DNA from: Acidobacteriota bacterium
GTDB lineage: Bacteria > Acidobacteriota > Terriglobia > UBA7540
Length of the DNA: 64,000 bases
Direction: 5' to 3'
NCBI GenBank assembly: GCA_004298155.1
Contig: SCRD01000001.1
Span: 282,510 to 346,509 of the forward strand
Positions 27,323 through 35,895 of the stretch are shown in pieces. The position numbers and the translations under genes were made by a program. Position 1 is the stretch's first letter; each line of letters begins with the position of its first letter. A model generated the notes under the pieces. That model searched no databases, was not told the DNA's origin, and saw only the letters and a list, made by a program, of their open reading frames with translations.

Positions 27323-28294
27323 GTGAAACTGGTCTCTTATGAATCGGGTAAACAGGCTGCTCTGGGAGTTGTGGTAAAGGGCTGGATCATCGGCGTCGGT
27401 CCGGCCATTCAACTGCTGCAAAAAAAACAGGCGCCCCGAGCGCTGGCACAGGCCGCAACCTTTAAGAATGCCGCGAGGCGTGTTCTTGATGCCGGAGCGG
27501 CACCAAAAGACATGATCGAACTGCTCGGGCGGGGACAGGTCTGGCGCAAATCACTTGCTGCGGTGGCCTCGGCTCTGGGCAAAGGGATTGATCCCGCCAA
27601 AGCGCCGCGCGGACTTTTCACTCCACTCGCCAAGGCGCGCCTGCTGGCCCCCATCCCGAAGCCAGGCAAGATTACCTGTGTCGGGTTGAACTATGCTGAT
27701 CACGCCCGTGAGCAGGGGCACGAGCCTCCGAAGGCGCCAATTTTCTTCCTCAAGTCCGGCAATACGATTTGCGGGCCGGGCGACCCGATTCAATTGCCGC
27801 CGAACTCTTCCCAGGTGGACTACGAAGCGGAGTTCGCCGTCGTGATCGGGAAGAAAGGAAAGAACATTTCTGAGGAAGATGCCTACGATTACGTTGCGGG
27901 CTACATGATCCTTCATGACGTGAGCGCGCGCGACCTGCAGTTCTCTGACGGCCAGTGGTACCGTGGCAAAAGTTGCGACACTTTTGCTCCAACCGGTCCG
28001 TGGATTGTTACGCGGGACGAAATCAAGGACGCGCACAAACTGCGAATTTCTCTTACCCTGAACGGCGAAGTCATGCAGAATTCCAACACGTCCAATCTGA
28101 TTTTCAGCGTCCCTTATCTGATCAGTTACCTGTCGCAGTCTGCCACATGGGAAGTAGGCGATTTAATTTCCACCGGCACGCCACCCGGAGTCGGGGTATT
28201 TCGCAAGCCTCCGGTGTTCCTGAAGGCCGGCGATACAGTCAGCATTACGGTTGAAGGACTGGGGACGCTGACGAATCCTGTCGTTGGCTTTTGA
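27323..28294 (+). CDS. Fumarylacetoacetate hydrolase family protein
   Basis: A 323-aa protein with the FAH catalytic domain in its C-terminal two thirds: CVGLNYADHAREQG, PIFFLKSGNTICGPGDPI, and DYEAEFAVVIGKKG, where Glu residues bind the divalent metal, then ILHDVSARDLQF with the metal Asp, and TGTPPGVGVFRKPP. This profile fits 2-hydroxyhepta-2,4-diene-1,7-dioate isomerase, acylpyruvate hydrolase or 2,4-diketo-3-deoxy-L-fuconate/rhamnonate hydrolase. The GH78 rhamnosidase directly upstream makes the rhamnose-type hydrolase attractive, though inferred only from the 50-bp neighbourhood. Start ATG/GTG near 27323 follows AGAGGAAAGGA. Confidence 0.87.
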   Translation: MKLVSYESGKQAALGVVVKGWIIGVGPAIQLLQKKQAPRALAQAATFKNAARRVLDAGAAPKDMIELLGRGQVWRKSLAAVASALGKGIDPAKAPRGLFTPLAKARLLAPIPKPGKITCVGLNYADHAREQGHEPPKAPIFFLKSGNTICGPGDPIQLPPNSSQVDYEAEFAVVIGKKGKNISEEDAYDYVAGYMILHDVSARDLQFSDGQWYRGKSCDTFAPTGPWIVTRDEIKDAHKLRISLTLNGEVMQNSNTSNLIFSVPYLISYLSQSATWEVGDLISTGTPPGVGVFRKPPVFLKAGDTVSITVEGLGTLTNPVVGF

Positions 28295-28354
28295 AGGTAT
28301 TTGCTGGCTAGAGCTGGACAGCCTGGCCTCGAATTTCCTGCCGGAGGATGGGCA

Positions 28355-30061
28355 TCATTTCTGTGCCAGGCGCTCTTGGGCCGCTTTGGGCAGAGCGTTG
28401 TAAAGAGCCAGGAAGACGCCGTTCGTCCATCCAAAACCCGTCACGTTGGTCTTGTATCCCGCCTCGACATTCGTTTCGGAAGATCGTGTGTCTACGTCGT
28501 ATTTTTCGTGGAGGGTCCCGTCCCTGAGGAAGTTTTCCAGAACCATGGAAAGGAACTGGAGAGAAATGCCGTTGGCTTCGGCTTCATACCCGTAGCGCCG
28601 CAAGCCCTCAATGGCAATCAGTTGGATTGGCGCCCAGCCATAAGGGGCGTCCCATTGGCCTCCGGTGTTGAGCATGCTCATCACGATTCCCCCCGGCCGG
28701 TCAAATGCCGCCAGGTTCCTGAAAATGGCTTTTGCCTGTTCAGGAGTCGCCAGGCCTGTCCAGAGCGGATAGAAGGTCGTCGCGTATGAATATCTCGATT
28801 GAGTTCCATTCGCGAAATCATAATCGTAATAGAGGCCATATGAAGTGCTCCACAGATATTTGTCAATTTCCTGGCGGCGGGTCGTTGCCCGCTGATGCCA
28901 TTCCGTGGACGCTGCTTTAAGTCCAAGCTCGTTGCTCATCCACTCCAGGTCCTGTTCAGATTTGTACAGCAGGCAGTTCAGATCGACCGCTGCAAAATCC
29001 TGCGTACTGGCCCCGAATGGCCCAAAGCGGAAAGACACATCAAATCCGGATTCGCGCATGCTCCGGTCCCCCTTGTAAAACCTTGGCGTCAGAGCGAATT
29101 TGTTGATGGTCGTGTCCTGTTCCTTGGCGCCTTTCTCGTTGGAGATGAAATCGAGGTTGAGAGAAAACTCCGGGCCCGTGACGGATGTCGGAGATCCATT
29201 TTCATTCCTTGGGACCAGTTGGAGGTAGGGCTGGCTCCCCTGTGGGTGAAGCAAGAAATACCTTCCCACTGTTTCATAATAGGCATCTGTTTCTGGACCT
29301 AGTTCAGGAACCGGACCCTTGCCAAAATCGTAAAATCGAGAAAGACCAGTGTCTCCTGCCAGGTGAGGCGGCTCTGTCCAAAAGCGGTAGTCTTTGACGG
29401 CATGCTCATAGGCGGTGCGAAGCCATGCAGGGTCCGATTGGCCCCTGGCTCTCTCGGCTTCGTAGACGATCCGGATCATGGAAGTAAGAAACGGCGGCTG
29501 CGACCGGGTTAGATAATAGGTTCGGTTGGCATTGAGAATTCCGCCGTAGTGGTCGATTTCAAAGAAAAAATTATCAAGGATGTCCCGGGCTAAATCGAGC
29601 CTTCCGTCCTCGACAAGTCCACGCATGATGAAGTAACTATCCCAGCCGTACATCTCATTGAACATACCGCCTGGGACGACGTAAGGCTTGGGAAGATAGA
29701 GCAGGCCGTCGGGCTTGATGGAGCTGACGTCGGCTTCTCCCAATCGTTGGATGACTGCTGGCAAGTGCTTGACTTGCACCTGGCATCCAACTGCCGCGGT
29801 TTCCAGGCCAGTGGACTCGGGAAAATCTGCGGGGAGATAAAGGATGGACTTTGCCTTGGTTTTGGGGTCGGTATAGGTCTGGCACTCGGCCATCGAGCGG
29901 GTGAGCGTACTCCAGCCGGTTGAAATATACTGGAGTATCTGCTTTACGTTAGTGGTTGTTTTCGTCCCGGTGGAGCGGGCCGCGCCACCCGGAAGGGCCG
30001 TAAGGAACGCCGCAAGAATGGCATAGAGAACGAAGGGCCTGGAAATAAGTGTTTTTGTCAT
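28355..30061 (-). CDS. Trehalase, GH37
   Basis: A 568-aa secreted glycosidase hydrolysing trehalose to glucose. Start ATG 30061 opens a signal peptide (MTKTLISRPFVLYAILAAFLTA). The two trehalase signatures are present: PGGMFNEMYGWDSYFIMRGL near residues 155-175 and QWDAPYGWAPIQLIAIEGL near residue 500. The catalytic Asp lies in the RESGFDVSFRFG segment (RESGWDFSSRW in canonical enzymes) and a C-terminal EKYDV is retained. The RESGFD and SFRF variations mean substrate preference may differ from textbook trehalases. It faces the FAH gene tail to tail. Confidence 0.88.
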   Translation of the reverse strand: MTKTLISRPFVLYAILAAFLTALPGGAARSTGTKTTTNVKQILQYISTGWSTLTRSMAECQTYTDPKTKAKSILYLPADFPESTGLETAAVGCQVQVKHLPAVIQRLGEADVSSIKPDGLLYLPKPYVVPGGMFNEMYGWDSYFIMRGLVEDGRLDLARDILDNFFFEIDHYGGILNANRTYYLTRSQPPFLTSMIRIVYEAERARGQSDPAWLRTAYEHAVKDYRFWTEPPHLAGDTGLSRFYDFGKGPVPELGPETDAYYETVGRYFLLHPQGSQPYLQLVPRNENGSPTSVTGPEFSLNLDFISNEKGAKEQDTTINKFALTPRFYKGDRSMRESGFDVSFRFGPFGASTQDFAAVDLNCLLYKSEQDLEWMSNELGLKAASTEWHQRATTRRQEIDKYLWSTSYGLYYDYDFANGTQSRYSYATTFYPLWTGLATPEQAKAIFRNLAAFDRPGGIVMSMLNTGGQWDAPYGWAPIQLIAIEGLRRYGYEAEANGISLQFLSMVLENFLRDGTLHEKYDVDTRSSETNVEAGYKTNVTGFGWTNGVFLALYNALPKAAQERLAQK

Positions 30062-30209
30062 CAGGTAAGCACTATATAATTCCCACTTTTCTTCTTCAAC
30101 ACATCTTTCCGAGACGAGCATTCCGGGTCTCTCCGCCAGGGCCAGGAACCCACCTGTTTTGTTGACCACGCAGAGGCTTTTCTGTCAGAATTCTCTAGGG
30201 ACAGGAACT

Positions 30210-31424
30210 ATGCCACGTACACTGCCACAGACCCGTGAAATACTTGCTGCCACAAGGCTTGAGCACGTTCGTTACGCAATCCGCGACCTTGCCGTGTTGG
30301 CGGAGGATTTGACCCGACAGGGTGAGCAGATCCTTCCTCTCAATATCGGCGACCCGGCCATCTTTGATTTCCGGACTCCTGCGCATCTGATCGAGGCGGC
30401 AGCCAAAGCCATGCGCGACGGCTTCAACGGTTATGCTCCGTCGCTGGGCGCGAAGCCGGCGCTTGACGCAATCCGCGCAGACGCTGAAGCGAAAGGCATC
30501 CGGAACATCCAGACTGTTTTTGTCACTGAGGGTGTCAGCGAAGCGGTGGATATTGTTCTGACGGCGCTGCTCGAGCCGCGCGAGAGCGTTTTGACGCCGC
30601 TGCCAGACTACCCGCTCTATGATGCCGTGCTCGCAAAACTAAACGCTCAGCCTAATTCCTACAACCTGGATGAGAGCAATGGCTGGCAGCCGGATGTCGA
30701 TCATCTGGAGAGCCAGGTCACCCGGAACACCCGCGGGCTGGTGGTGATCAATCCGAACAACCCGACAGGCGCTGTTTACTCGCGGGCCACACTCGAAAAG
30801 ATTGTTGAGGTTGCGCGGCGACAGAATCTGGTGATCTTTTCCGACGAAATTTATGCAAGGCTGATGCTGGACGGTGAGCCGCACATCTCGATTGCGAGCC
30901 TGGCTTCTGACGTTCCTGTTGTCACCTTCGGAGGCCTTTCCAAGGAGTACTTGGCTCCCGGCTGGCGGGTGGCGTGGGGCGTTGTGAGCGGTGATCCGGC
31001 GGTTGTTACTCCCTACGTTCAGGGTATCCACAAGCTGCTCCGGGCGCGGCTGTCGGCAAACCATCCGCTGCAGTATGCAATCCCGGCGGCGTTCGAGGGA
31101 CCGCAGGACCATCTGCTGGAAACCGTGAACAGGCTGCGCAGGCGACGCGACCTGGTGATGGAATGGAGCCGGAAGACGTCGAGGGTCAGTTGCGTGAGTC
31201 CGCGCGGGGCCTTTTATGCTTTTCCACGGCTCGACATTCCCGAAAGCGATGATGACTTCGTGCGGGGTTTACTGGCAGAAGAACATGTGCTGGTGGTGAA
31301 CGGCGGAGGTTTTGGTCAGGCGCCTGGGACGCGGCATTTTCGCATTGTTTTCCTGCCCCCCGAGCATATTCTTGAGCCGGCACTTAATAAGATCACGGCG
31401 TACGTTGAAAAGCACTGGGCGTGA
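30210..31424 (+). CDS. Aminotransferase class I/II (alanine-type)
   Basis: A 404-aa PLP enzyme of the AlaA/AlaT type that probably transfers an amino group between alanine and 2-oxoglutarate. Visible marks are LPLNIGDPAIFDF, FVTEGVSEAVDIVLTALLEP, VVINPNNPTGAVYS, the DEIYARLMLDG turn, and GGLSKEYLAPGWRVAWGV, where the Lys forms the Schiff base. The C-terminal SPRGAFYAFPRLD and HFRIVFLPP segments are typical. Start ATG 30210 has GACAGGAA just upstream; an in-frame GTG at 30159 would overlap the promoter of the divergent trehalase. Confidence 0.88.
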   Translation: MPRTLPQTREILAATRLEHVRYAIRDLAVLAEDLTRQGEQILPLNIGDPAIFDFRTPAHLIEAAAKAMRDGFNGYAPSLGAKPALDAIRADAEAKGIRNIQTVFVTEGVSEAVDIVLTALLEPRESVLTPLPDYPLYDAVLAKLNAQPNSYNLDESNGWQPDVDHLESQVTRNTRGLVVINPNNPTGAVYSRATLEKIVEVARRQNLVIFSDEIYARLMLDGEPHISIASLASDVPVVTFGGLSKEYLAPGWRVAWGVVSGDPAVVTPYVQGIHKLLRARLSANHPLQYAIPAAFEGPQDHLLETVNRLRRRRDLVMEWSRKTSRVSCVSPRGAFYAFPRLDIPESDDDFVRGLLAEEHVLVVNGGGFGQAPGTRHFRIVFLPPEHILEPALNKITAYVEKHWA

Positions 31425-31685
31425 CATTCGCAGTTATGCCCCGTGGAAAGGCTGGTTCCGGCTGCCGAAATACCCAGCTTTGGCATTTGCGGCTTGAAAA
31501 CAGGCCGTTTAGGCAGTTTTGGAGGCAGATTTCTTTGTCTTGCTTTGCTTGTTCAGTTGGGCAGGCCTTGAACAAGCAAACGGAGACCAGCATTTGCGGT
31601 TCTGGCATTATCGCGTTATTCTTAACAAAACCGAGATCAGTTCGGCGGAGCTCCGGTCCGGGCAATTCCAGTTTGCAGGGTTATT

Positions 31686-31841
31686 GTGGGAAACGTTGAA
31701 TCGAGGAAGGAAGAGCGGACGGCGCTGCAGGAATTTCCCAACCAGTTCTGTCCTGTATGCGGAACGCGGCTGGAATCGGAACATTGCAAGATGGTTTGCA
31801 CGCGTTGCGGTTATTTCATGTCATGCTCCGAATTCGAGTAG
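31686..31841 (+). CDS. Small two-knuckle zinc-ribbon protein (51 aa)
   Basis: A 51-aa frame opens with GTG 31686, with GCAGGG six bases upstream. It contains [11 protein letters not shown] near residues 22-32 and [15 protein letters not shown] at the end: two CxxC knuckles about 18 residues apart, plus one extra Cys. The N-terminal half is charged ([16 protein letters not shown]). This is a rubredoxin-like zinc ribbon; function unknown. It is too short for usual gene callers, and it stops 94 bp before the STAS gene on the same strand, so the two may share a transcript. Confidence 0.6.
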   Translation: MGNVESRKEERTALQEFPNQFCPVCGTRLESEHCKMVCTRCGYFMSCSEFE

Positions 31842-31935
31842 ATTTCTTCCACGCATGGAACAAGGCGCTCGAGTAGCGGGGTGCGGTTGATTCGCAGCGG
31901 CCTGGGCCCAGGCCGACAATCCGAGGAGGGGTAAA

Positions 31936-32280
31936 ATGGCACTGCACATTGATGCAAAACAAACAGATGGAGTGACGGTTCTGGCGCTGTCGGGTCGCGT
32001 AACTCTGGGTGATGAAAGCAATCAGCTTCGAAGCAAGATCAAGGAGCTTCTATCGCACGGGGACAAGCGCCTGGTGCTTGACCTTGGCAAGGTCAGCTAC
32101 ATTGACAGCGCGGGGCTTGGGACCCTGGTGGCCGCGTATACCTCCGCCCGCAACGAGGGTGGCGAGATTCGCCTGGCCAGCATCACCAAGAAATTCGACG
32201 AACTGCTGAACATTACGAAGCTCGTCACAATTTTCAGCGTCCATGACAGCGTGGCGGACGCGCTGAAGGCTTTCCACTAG
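31936..32280 (+). CDS. STAS-domain anti-sigma factor antagonist
   Basis: A 114-aa single-domain STAS protein of the SpoIIAA/RsbV type. The conserved YIDSAGLGTLVAAYTSARN holds the phospho-acceptor Ser (S58), and VTVLALSGRVTLGDE is the N-terminal strand pair. Dephosphorylated forms bind a serine-kinase anti-sigma factor and release a sigma factor. No kinase or phosphatase partner is nearby. GAGGAGGGG precedes the ATG. A degraded copy with near-identical bases is found at 41221-41430. Confidence 0.9.
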   Translation: MALHIDAKQTDGVTVLALSGRVTLGDESNQLRSKIKELLSHGDKRLVLDLGKVSYIDSAGLGTLVAAYTSARNEGGEIRLASITKKFDELLNITKLVTIFSVHDSVADALKAFH

Positions 32281-32294
32281 ACGTTCGAACGGCG

Positions 32295-33623
32295 TTAGAG
32301 GCCTGCGGGATTATCCATCCAATAGACCGTCAAGCCTGACAATAGTTTGGGGTAGAAGTCTGTCGATTTTTGCGGAAGCGGCAGCCCTGCGTAGGCTTTT
32401 TCGCAGACGGCCTGGATGGGCGTCGGGTTCATCAGGAATGCCACCTGGGCCTGGCCTCGATTCACCTCTTCGACGGCTTGCTCAAATTCCCGGACGTAGC
32501 GCAGGTGCTTCTGCTCGCGGACGGCCTGGCGGTCAATCCGCATCGCCTTTTCCAGCACCAGCCCGTGCAGCAGAACCACGTCCAGCCGGCGCAGTGTTTC
32601 CGGGAATTCACCAAGCGCTCCGGCAAGATCGGCGTCCTTTTTCAGGCTGAACAGTGCCGCGCGCTGAGGCCCCGCATAAGCCGCGATCGTGGGACGTCCC
32701 CGCCCGGATTGTTCGAGCGCCTGGCGAATGGTTTGCACGTCCTGGGCCGCAGCGCCGCTGCAGGCAAGTTTCTTAACCTCAAAGAACGGTGCGGCCTGTG
32801 AACAAAGCTGTTCCCAGTTAAAGCCCGGCAAGCTGTGCACCACTCGATGCGTGGGAAGAATCAGCAGTCCGTCGCTCTCAAGGGGCACAAACGTGGCCAT
32901 CACATAATTGGCGCGGTCGTCTTCCGGCGCGTTCCGGCGGTGGTCGCGGGCGTAGGCCAGAGATGTTTCATAGCGGTGGTGTCCGTCGGCGATCACCAGC
33001 TTTCTCGACTGCATGGCGTCGATCACATGTTCCAGCACGCGCGGGTCCGACACGCGCCACATGGAATGAACGCTCGAATATTCATCTGTCACCTGCTGCC
33101 ACGGTTTTGCCTGCGTCTCTTTCCCCAGCAATTTTTCGATTTCTCGCCTGGGGTCGCTGTAGAGCATAAAGATGTGGCCAAAATTGCAACGGGTAGCCTT
33201 AAGGAGTTCCATGCGGTCCGCCTTGGGGCCAGATAGCGTCTCCTCGTGCCGGTAGACCACGCCGGCGGAGTATTCCTCGATGCGCAGCAGCGCCACAAAT
33301 CCCCGCCGCTGCTTGTGATTGGAAGGCTCGCCGGGAACGGTGAATTCCTGCACGTAAGGATAAATGGCCGGCTCGCCTTCTGAAACCAGCGTGCGCTCCT
33401 GGATCCAGTTCTGCAGCTCCGCGGCCGCCTCGCTGTAAACGCTCTGGCTGCTGCCCGGGGTCGGTTGCCGCAGAATCAACCGCACAAAGTTCGAGGGGCT
33501 CGCTGCATAATAGCGGGCGCGCATTTCGGGCGATATCTTGTCATACGGCTGCGTGACAACCTTCTGCAGGTCTACCGCAGCGGAATTGTAGTGAAGCGCG
33601 CGAAAAGGATAAATCTCAGCCAT
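32295..33623 (-). CDS. DUF1015 family protein
   Basis: A 442-aa cytoplasmic protein matching DUF1015: MAEIYPFRALHYN near the N-terminus, VVTQPYDKISPEMRARYY, HEETLSGPKADRMELLKAT, and the hallmark VIADGHHRYETSLAYA in the middle. DUF1015 proteins are common beside serine/phosphoserine enzymes in some bacteria, but their biochemical function is not established. It is convergent with the STAS gene, 14 bp apart. Confidence 0.9.
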   Translation of the reverse strand: MAEIYPFRALHYNSAAVDLQKVVTQPYDKISPEMRARYYAASPSNFVRLILRQPTPGSSQSVYSEAAAELQNWIQERTLVSEGEPAIYPYVQEFTVPGEPSNHKQRRGFVALLRIEEYSAGVVYRHEETLSGPKADRMELLKATRCNFGHIFMLYSDPRREIEKLLGKETQAKPWQQVTDEYSSVHSMWRVSDPRVLEHVIDAMQSRKLVIADGHHRYETSLAYARDHRRNAPEDDRANYVMATFVPLESDGLLILPTHRVVHSLPGFNWEQLCSQAAPFFEVKKLACSGAAAQDVQTIRQALEQSGRGRPTIAAYAGPQRAALFSLKKDADLAGALGEFPETLRRLDVVLLHGLVLEKAMRIDRQAVREQKHLRYVREFEQAVEEVNRGQAQVAFLMNPTPIQAVCEKAYAGLPLPQKSTDFYPKLLSGLTVYWMDNPAGL

Positions 33624-34207
33624 CCAGTCAGTCCCCTTTTGTGGTAAGGAAAACGGCTATGTTATCACAGGTAGCGGAGGGGTTGCGCATTCAGCGCGAC
33701 GGTCATCGAGTCTCCTGGAACCCCAATAGGTCACGAATGTCGCGGGAGGCAGAGCAGGCAGGCATACGGTCGTGTGACCGTGGTTGACGCCGTCGTCGTG
33801 GTTGTTGTCGTCATCATTATGGTTGTCATGGTGGTGGTGCTGAAGTCGTTGGCGGCCCGTGACACTCCCCGCAGTTGTTCATTTGGGAGGGATCGTCGCC
33901 GGATTGCCGGGACTACAGGCCCGACCACGCCCGTCGTGTGGGCAAAGTAGAGCCCGACTGGCGGATGCCGGGGATGCCCGCACATCAAGATACTGAGAGC
34001 CATGATGTTCACCCGGGGCGGGGCCAATTAAACAGCCTGAAAGTTAATAATGAGACAATGATATGCGTGTTTCGACGTGTATATCTATATGACATTAGTT
34101 TTCGACGAGCGACAGTTGATTTTCGTCGCTAAATCGCTTTATAGTGTTTTTCGACACGATACCTTCAGAATAGATGTTTTTCTACAACTGAGAGGTGAAT
34201 TTCGACA
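33624..34207. other. Long intergenic region with low-complexity stretch
   Basis: This 584-bp gap upstream of the Fic gene holds a low-complexity GTT/GTC/GGT-repeat tract at 33781-33843, which on the minus strand reads in one frame as a His/Asp/Asn-rich run and in another as a Thr run. A minus-strand TGCGGGGAGTGTCAC at 33859-33873 encodes CGECH, but no open frame carries it further. The last 140 bp turn AT-rich and hold six TTTCGAC-like boxes, listed separately. No full gene is supported. Confidence 0.5.
34070..34206 (+). promoter_or_regulatory. Array of six TTTCGAC-like boxes upstream of the Fic gene
   Basis: TTTCGAC or a one-base variant occurs at 34070, 34100, 34121 (TTTCGTC), 34149, 34179 (TTTCTAC) and 34200. 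All are in the same orientation. Start-to-start spacings are 30, 21, 28, 30 and 21 bp, so the pattern 30-21 repeats with a 79-bp period even though the intervening bases do not match. The last box lies between the Shine-Dalgarno-like GAGAGGTG (34190-34197) and the ATG at 34208. A binding array for an operon-specific regulator, possibly autoregulation, is the natural reading, but is inferred. Confidence 0.5.
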
Positions 34208-35827
34208 ATGCGTATCAATGTGGAAGGATTGAGGGTCTTCCAGGGGAAGACGCTTCCGGATGAAACTCGGCTGGTGGGCTGGGCGGCGCTGAGGCATGCG
34301 CTCGGGGTTCAGGGGCCGGTGCGCGGTCCGGCATGCGTGTCGGCAAAGCATGTCAGCGGGAGTACGCGGGAAGAGGGTGGCTGGCGGATTTTCGACAAGC
34401 GGTACTGGCCTGGCGACACATTTGCGGATCACCTGACATTTGCGCTTCGCCACGAGACCCTCGATCTGCTTCTGTTGAAGCGGATTTTCGATGCGGCGGA
34501 ACCCAAGACCGTCGAGGAGTTCGTCCGCGAAACGCCGACGGGAATATCGGCGCGGCGGGTCTGGTTTCTGTATGAGTTGCTGACGGAGCGCATGCTGGAC
34601 ATACCGGACGATCCGGGCGGGACGTTTGTTGATGTCCTTGACGAAGGGAGCTACTTCACCGGCAGCCCGCGCCGCTCGAAACGCCATCGGGTGCGCGACA
34701 ACCTGCTCGGGACGGGCAAATTCTGTCCGATTATCCGCCGTACAAAACTGCTGACGAAATTTGCAGCCAGCGGGCTTGATAAGAAAGCCGCCGAAACGCT
34801 GGGCCGTACGGGCGCGCACCTGGTCGCGCGCGCGGCGAGTTTTCTTCTGCTTGCCGACAGCAGGGCGAGCTTTGAAATCGAGGGCGAGCGGCCTCCGCGC
34901 ACGCGCCTGGAACGCTGGGGGCGGGCCGTCCTGCAGGCAGGAAAAAACAAGCTGACGCTTGAGGAGATCGTCCGGTTGCAGGGCGTGCTGATCGAGGACG
35001 CGCGGTTTGTGCATGTGGGCCTGCGGCCCGACGACGTGTTTCTCGGGGAGCGCGACCACAACGGCGACCCGCTGCCGGAATTCATTGGCGCGCGCGCAGC
35101 CGACCTGCGGGACTTGATGACGGCGATGCTGGAAGCGAATGACCGGATGAGCGGGGATGGCATCGACCCTGTCCTGCAGGCGGCGGCGACAGCCTTCGGG
35201 TTTGTCTATATCCATCCCTTCCAGGACGGGAACGGCCGGATACACCGCTGCCTCGTCCACCACGTTCTCGCCGAGCGAAAGTTCACCCCGCCGGGGATGG
35301 TGTTTCCGGTCTCCTCCGTCATGTACGACCGGATTGAAGACTACCGCAAGACGCTGCAGGCGCATTCAGGGCCTTTGATGGAATTCATCGAGTGGCGGCC
35401 GACGCCGGAGCGCAATATCGAGGTGTTGAACGACACGGCCGATTTGTATCGTTACTTCGACGCCACGCAGGCGGCGGAGTTTCTTTATGCCTGCGTTCAG
35501 CGGACGGTGGAGCAGGATCTGCCTTACGAGATCGAGTATCTGCGACGTCGCGATGAAGCGCTGCGTCGCATCATGGATACGGTCGAAATGCCGGACCGCC
35601 TGGCCGAAAACCTCCTCATGTTCACCAGGCGAAACAAGGGGCGGTTACCCAATAGACGGCGGACGAGAGAGTTTGCCAAGCTGACCGATAAGGAAGTCGG
35701 GATGCTCGAAGCGATTGTGCGTGAGGCGTTCGAAGGTTTCGAAGATGCAGGAGCGCGGAGGGACGATGTGCGGCGTGATACCGAAGAAACAGCAGAGAGG
35801 AGCCCGGAATTTCCCAAGCCGGAGTGA
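34208..35827 (+). CDS. Fic-family protein with N-terminal inhibitory motif
   Basis: A 539-aa protein. The catalytic motif HPFQDGNGRIHR lies at residues 336-347 (canonical HPFx[D/E]GNGRxxR), so AMP transfer from ATP to a hydroxyl side chain is likely. An inhibitory helix motif SFEIEG (residues 221-226, the (S/T)xxxE(G/N) form) precedes the core, marking a self-inhibited class II Fic protein. The first 200 residues (WFLYELLT, YVDVLDEGSYFTG) form an extra N-terminal region, and the C-terminal part beyond residue 440 is helical. It is flanked by the box array and a MITE-like element; possible roles are toxin, defence or signalling. The ribosome binding site is GAGAGGTG. Confidence 0.88.
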   Translation: MRINVEGLRVFQGKTLPDETRLVGWAALRHALGVQGPVRGPACVSAKHVSGSTREEGGWRIFDKRYWPGDTFADHLTFALRHETLDLLLLKRIFDAAEPKTVEEFVRETPTGISARRVWFLYELLTERMLDIPDDPGGTFVDVLDEGSYFTGSPRRSKRHRVRDNLLGTGKFCPIIRRTKLLTKFAASGLDKKAAETLGRTGAHLVARAASFLLLADSRASFEIEGERPPRTRLERWGRAVLQAGKNKLTLEEIVRLQGVLIEDARFVHVGLRPDDVFLGERDHNGDPLPEFIGARAADLRDLMTAMLEANDRMSGDGIDPVLQAAATAFGFVYIHPFQDGNGRIHRCLVHHVLAERKFTPPGMVFPVSSVMYDRIEDYRKTLQAHSGPLMEFIEWRPTPERNIEVLNDTADLYRYFDATQAAEFLYACVQRTVEQDLPYEIEYLRRRDEALRRIMDTVEMPDRLAENLLMFTRRNKGRLPNRRRTREFAKLTDKEVGMLEAIVREAFEGFEDAGARRDDVRRDTEETAERSPEFPKPE

Positions 35828-35895
35828 CCTCCTCCCCGACCAGAGGAGTGCAGAGTCTTGCTGGGGTTATAGATGAGTGTTTGAGGCCCGTCGCG

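Noticed and set aside
33859..33873. c-type cytochrome motif CGECH on the minus strand
   Set aside because: The frame is closed by a stop about 60 bp upstream and shortly after; there is no axial-ligand context or signal peptide.
34139..35365. 408-aa minus-strand open frame opposite the Fic gene
   Set aside because: It is antisense to a gene with an intact HPFQDGNGRIHR motif, has a biased Arg/Pro/His content and no domain; a GC-driven shadow.
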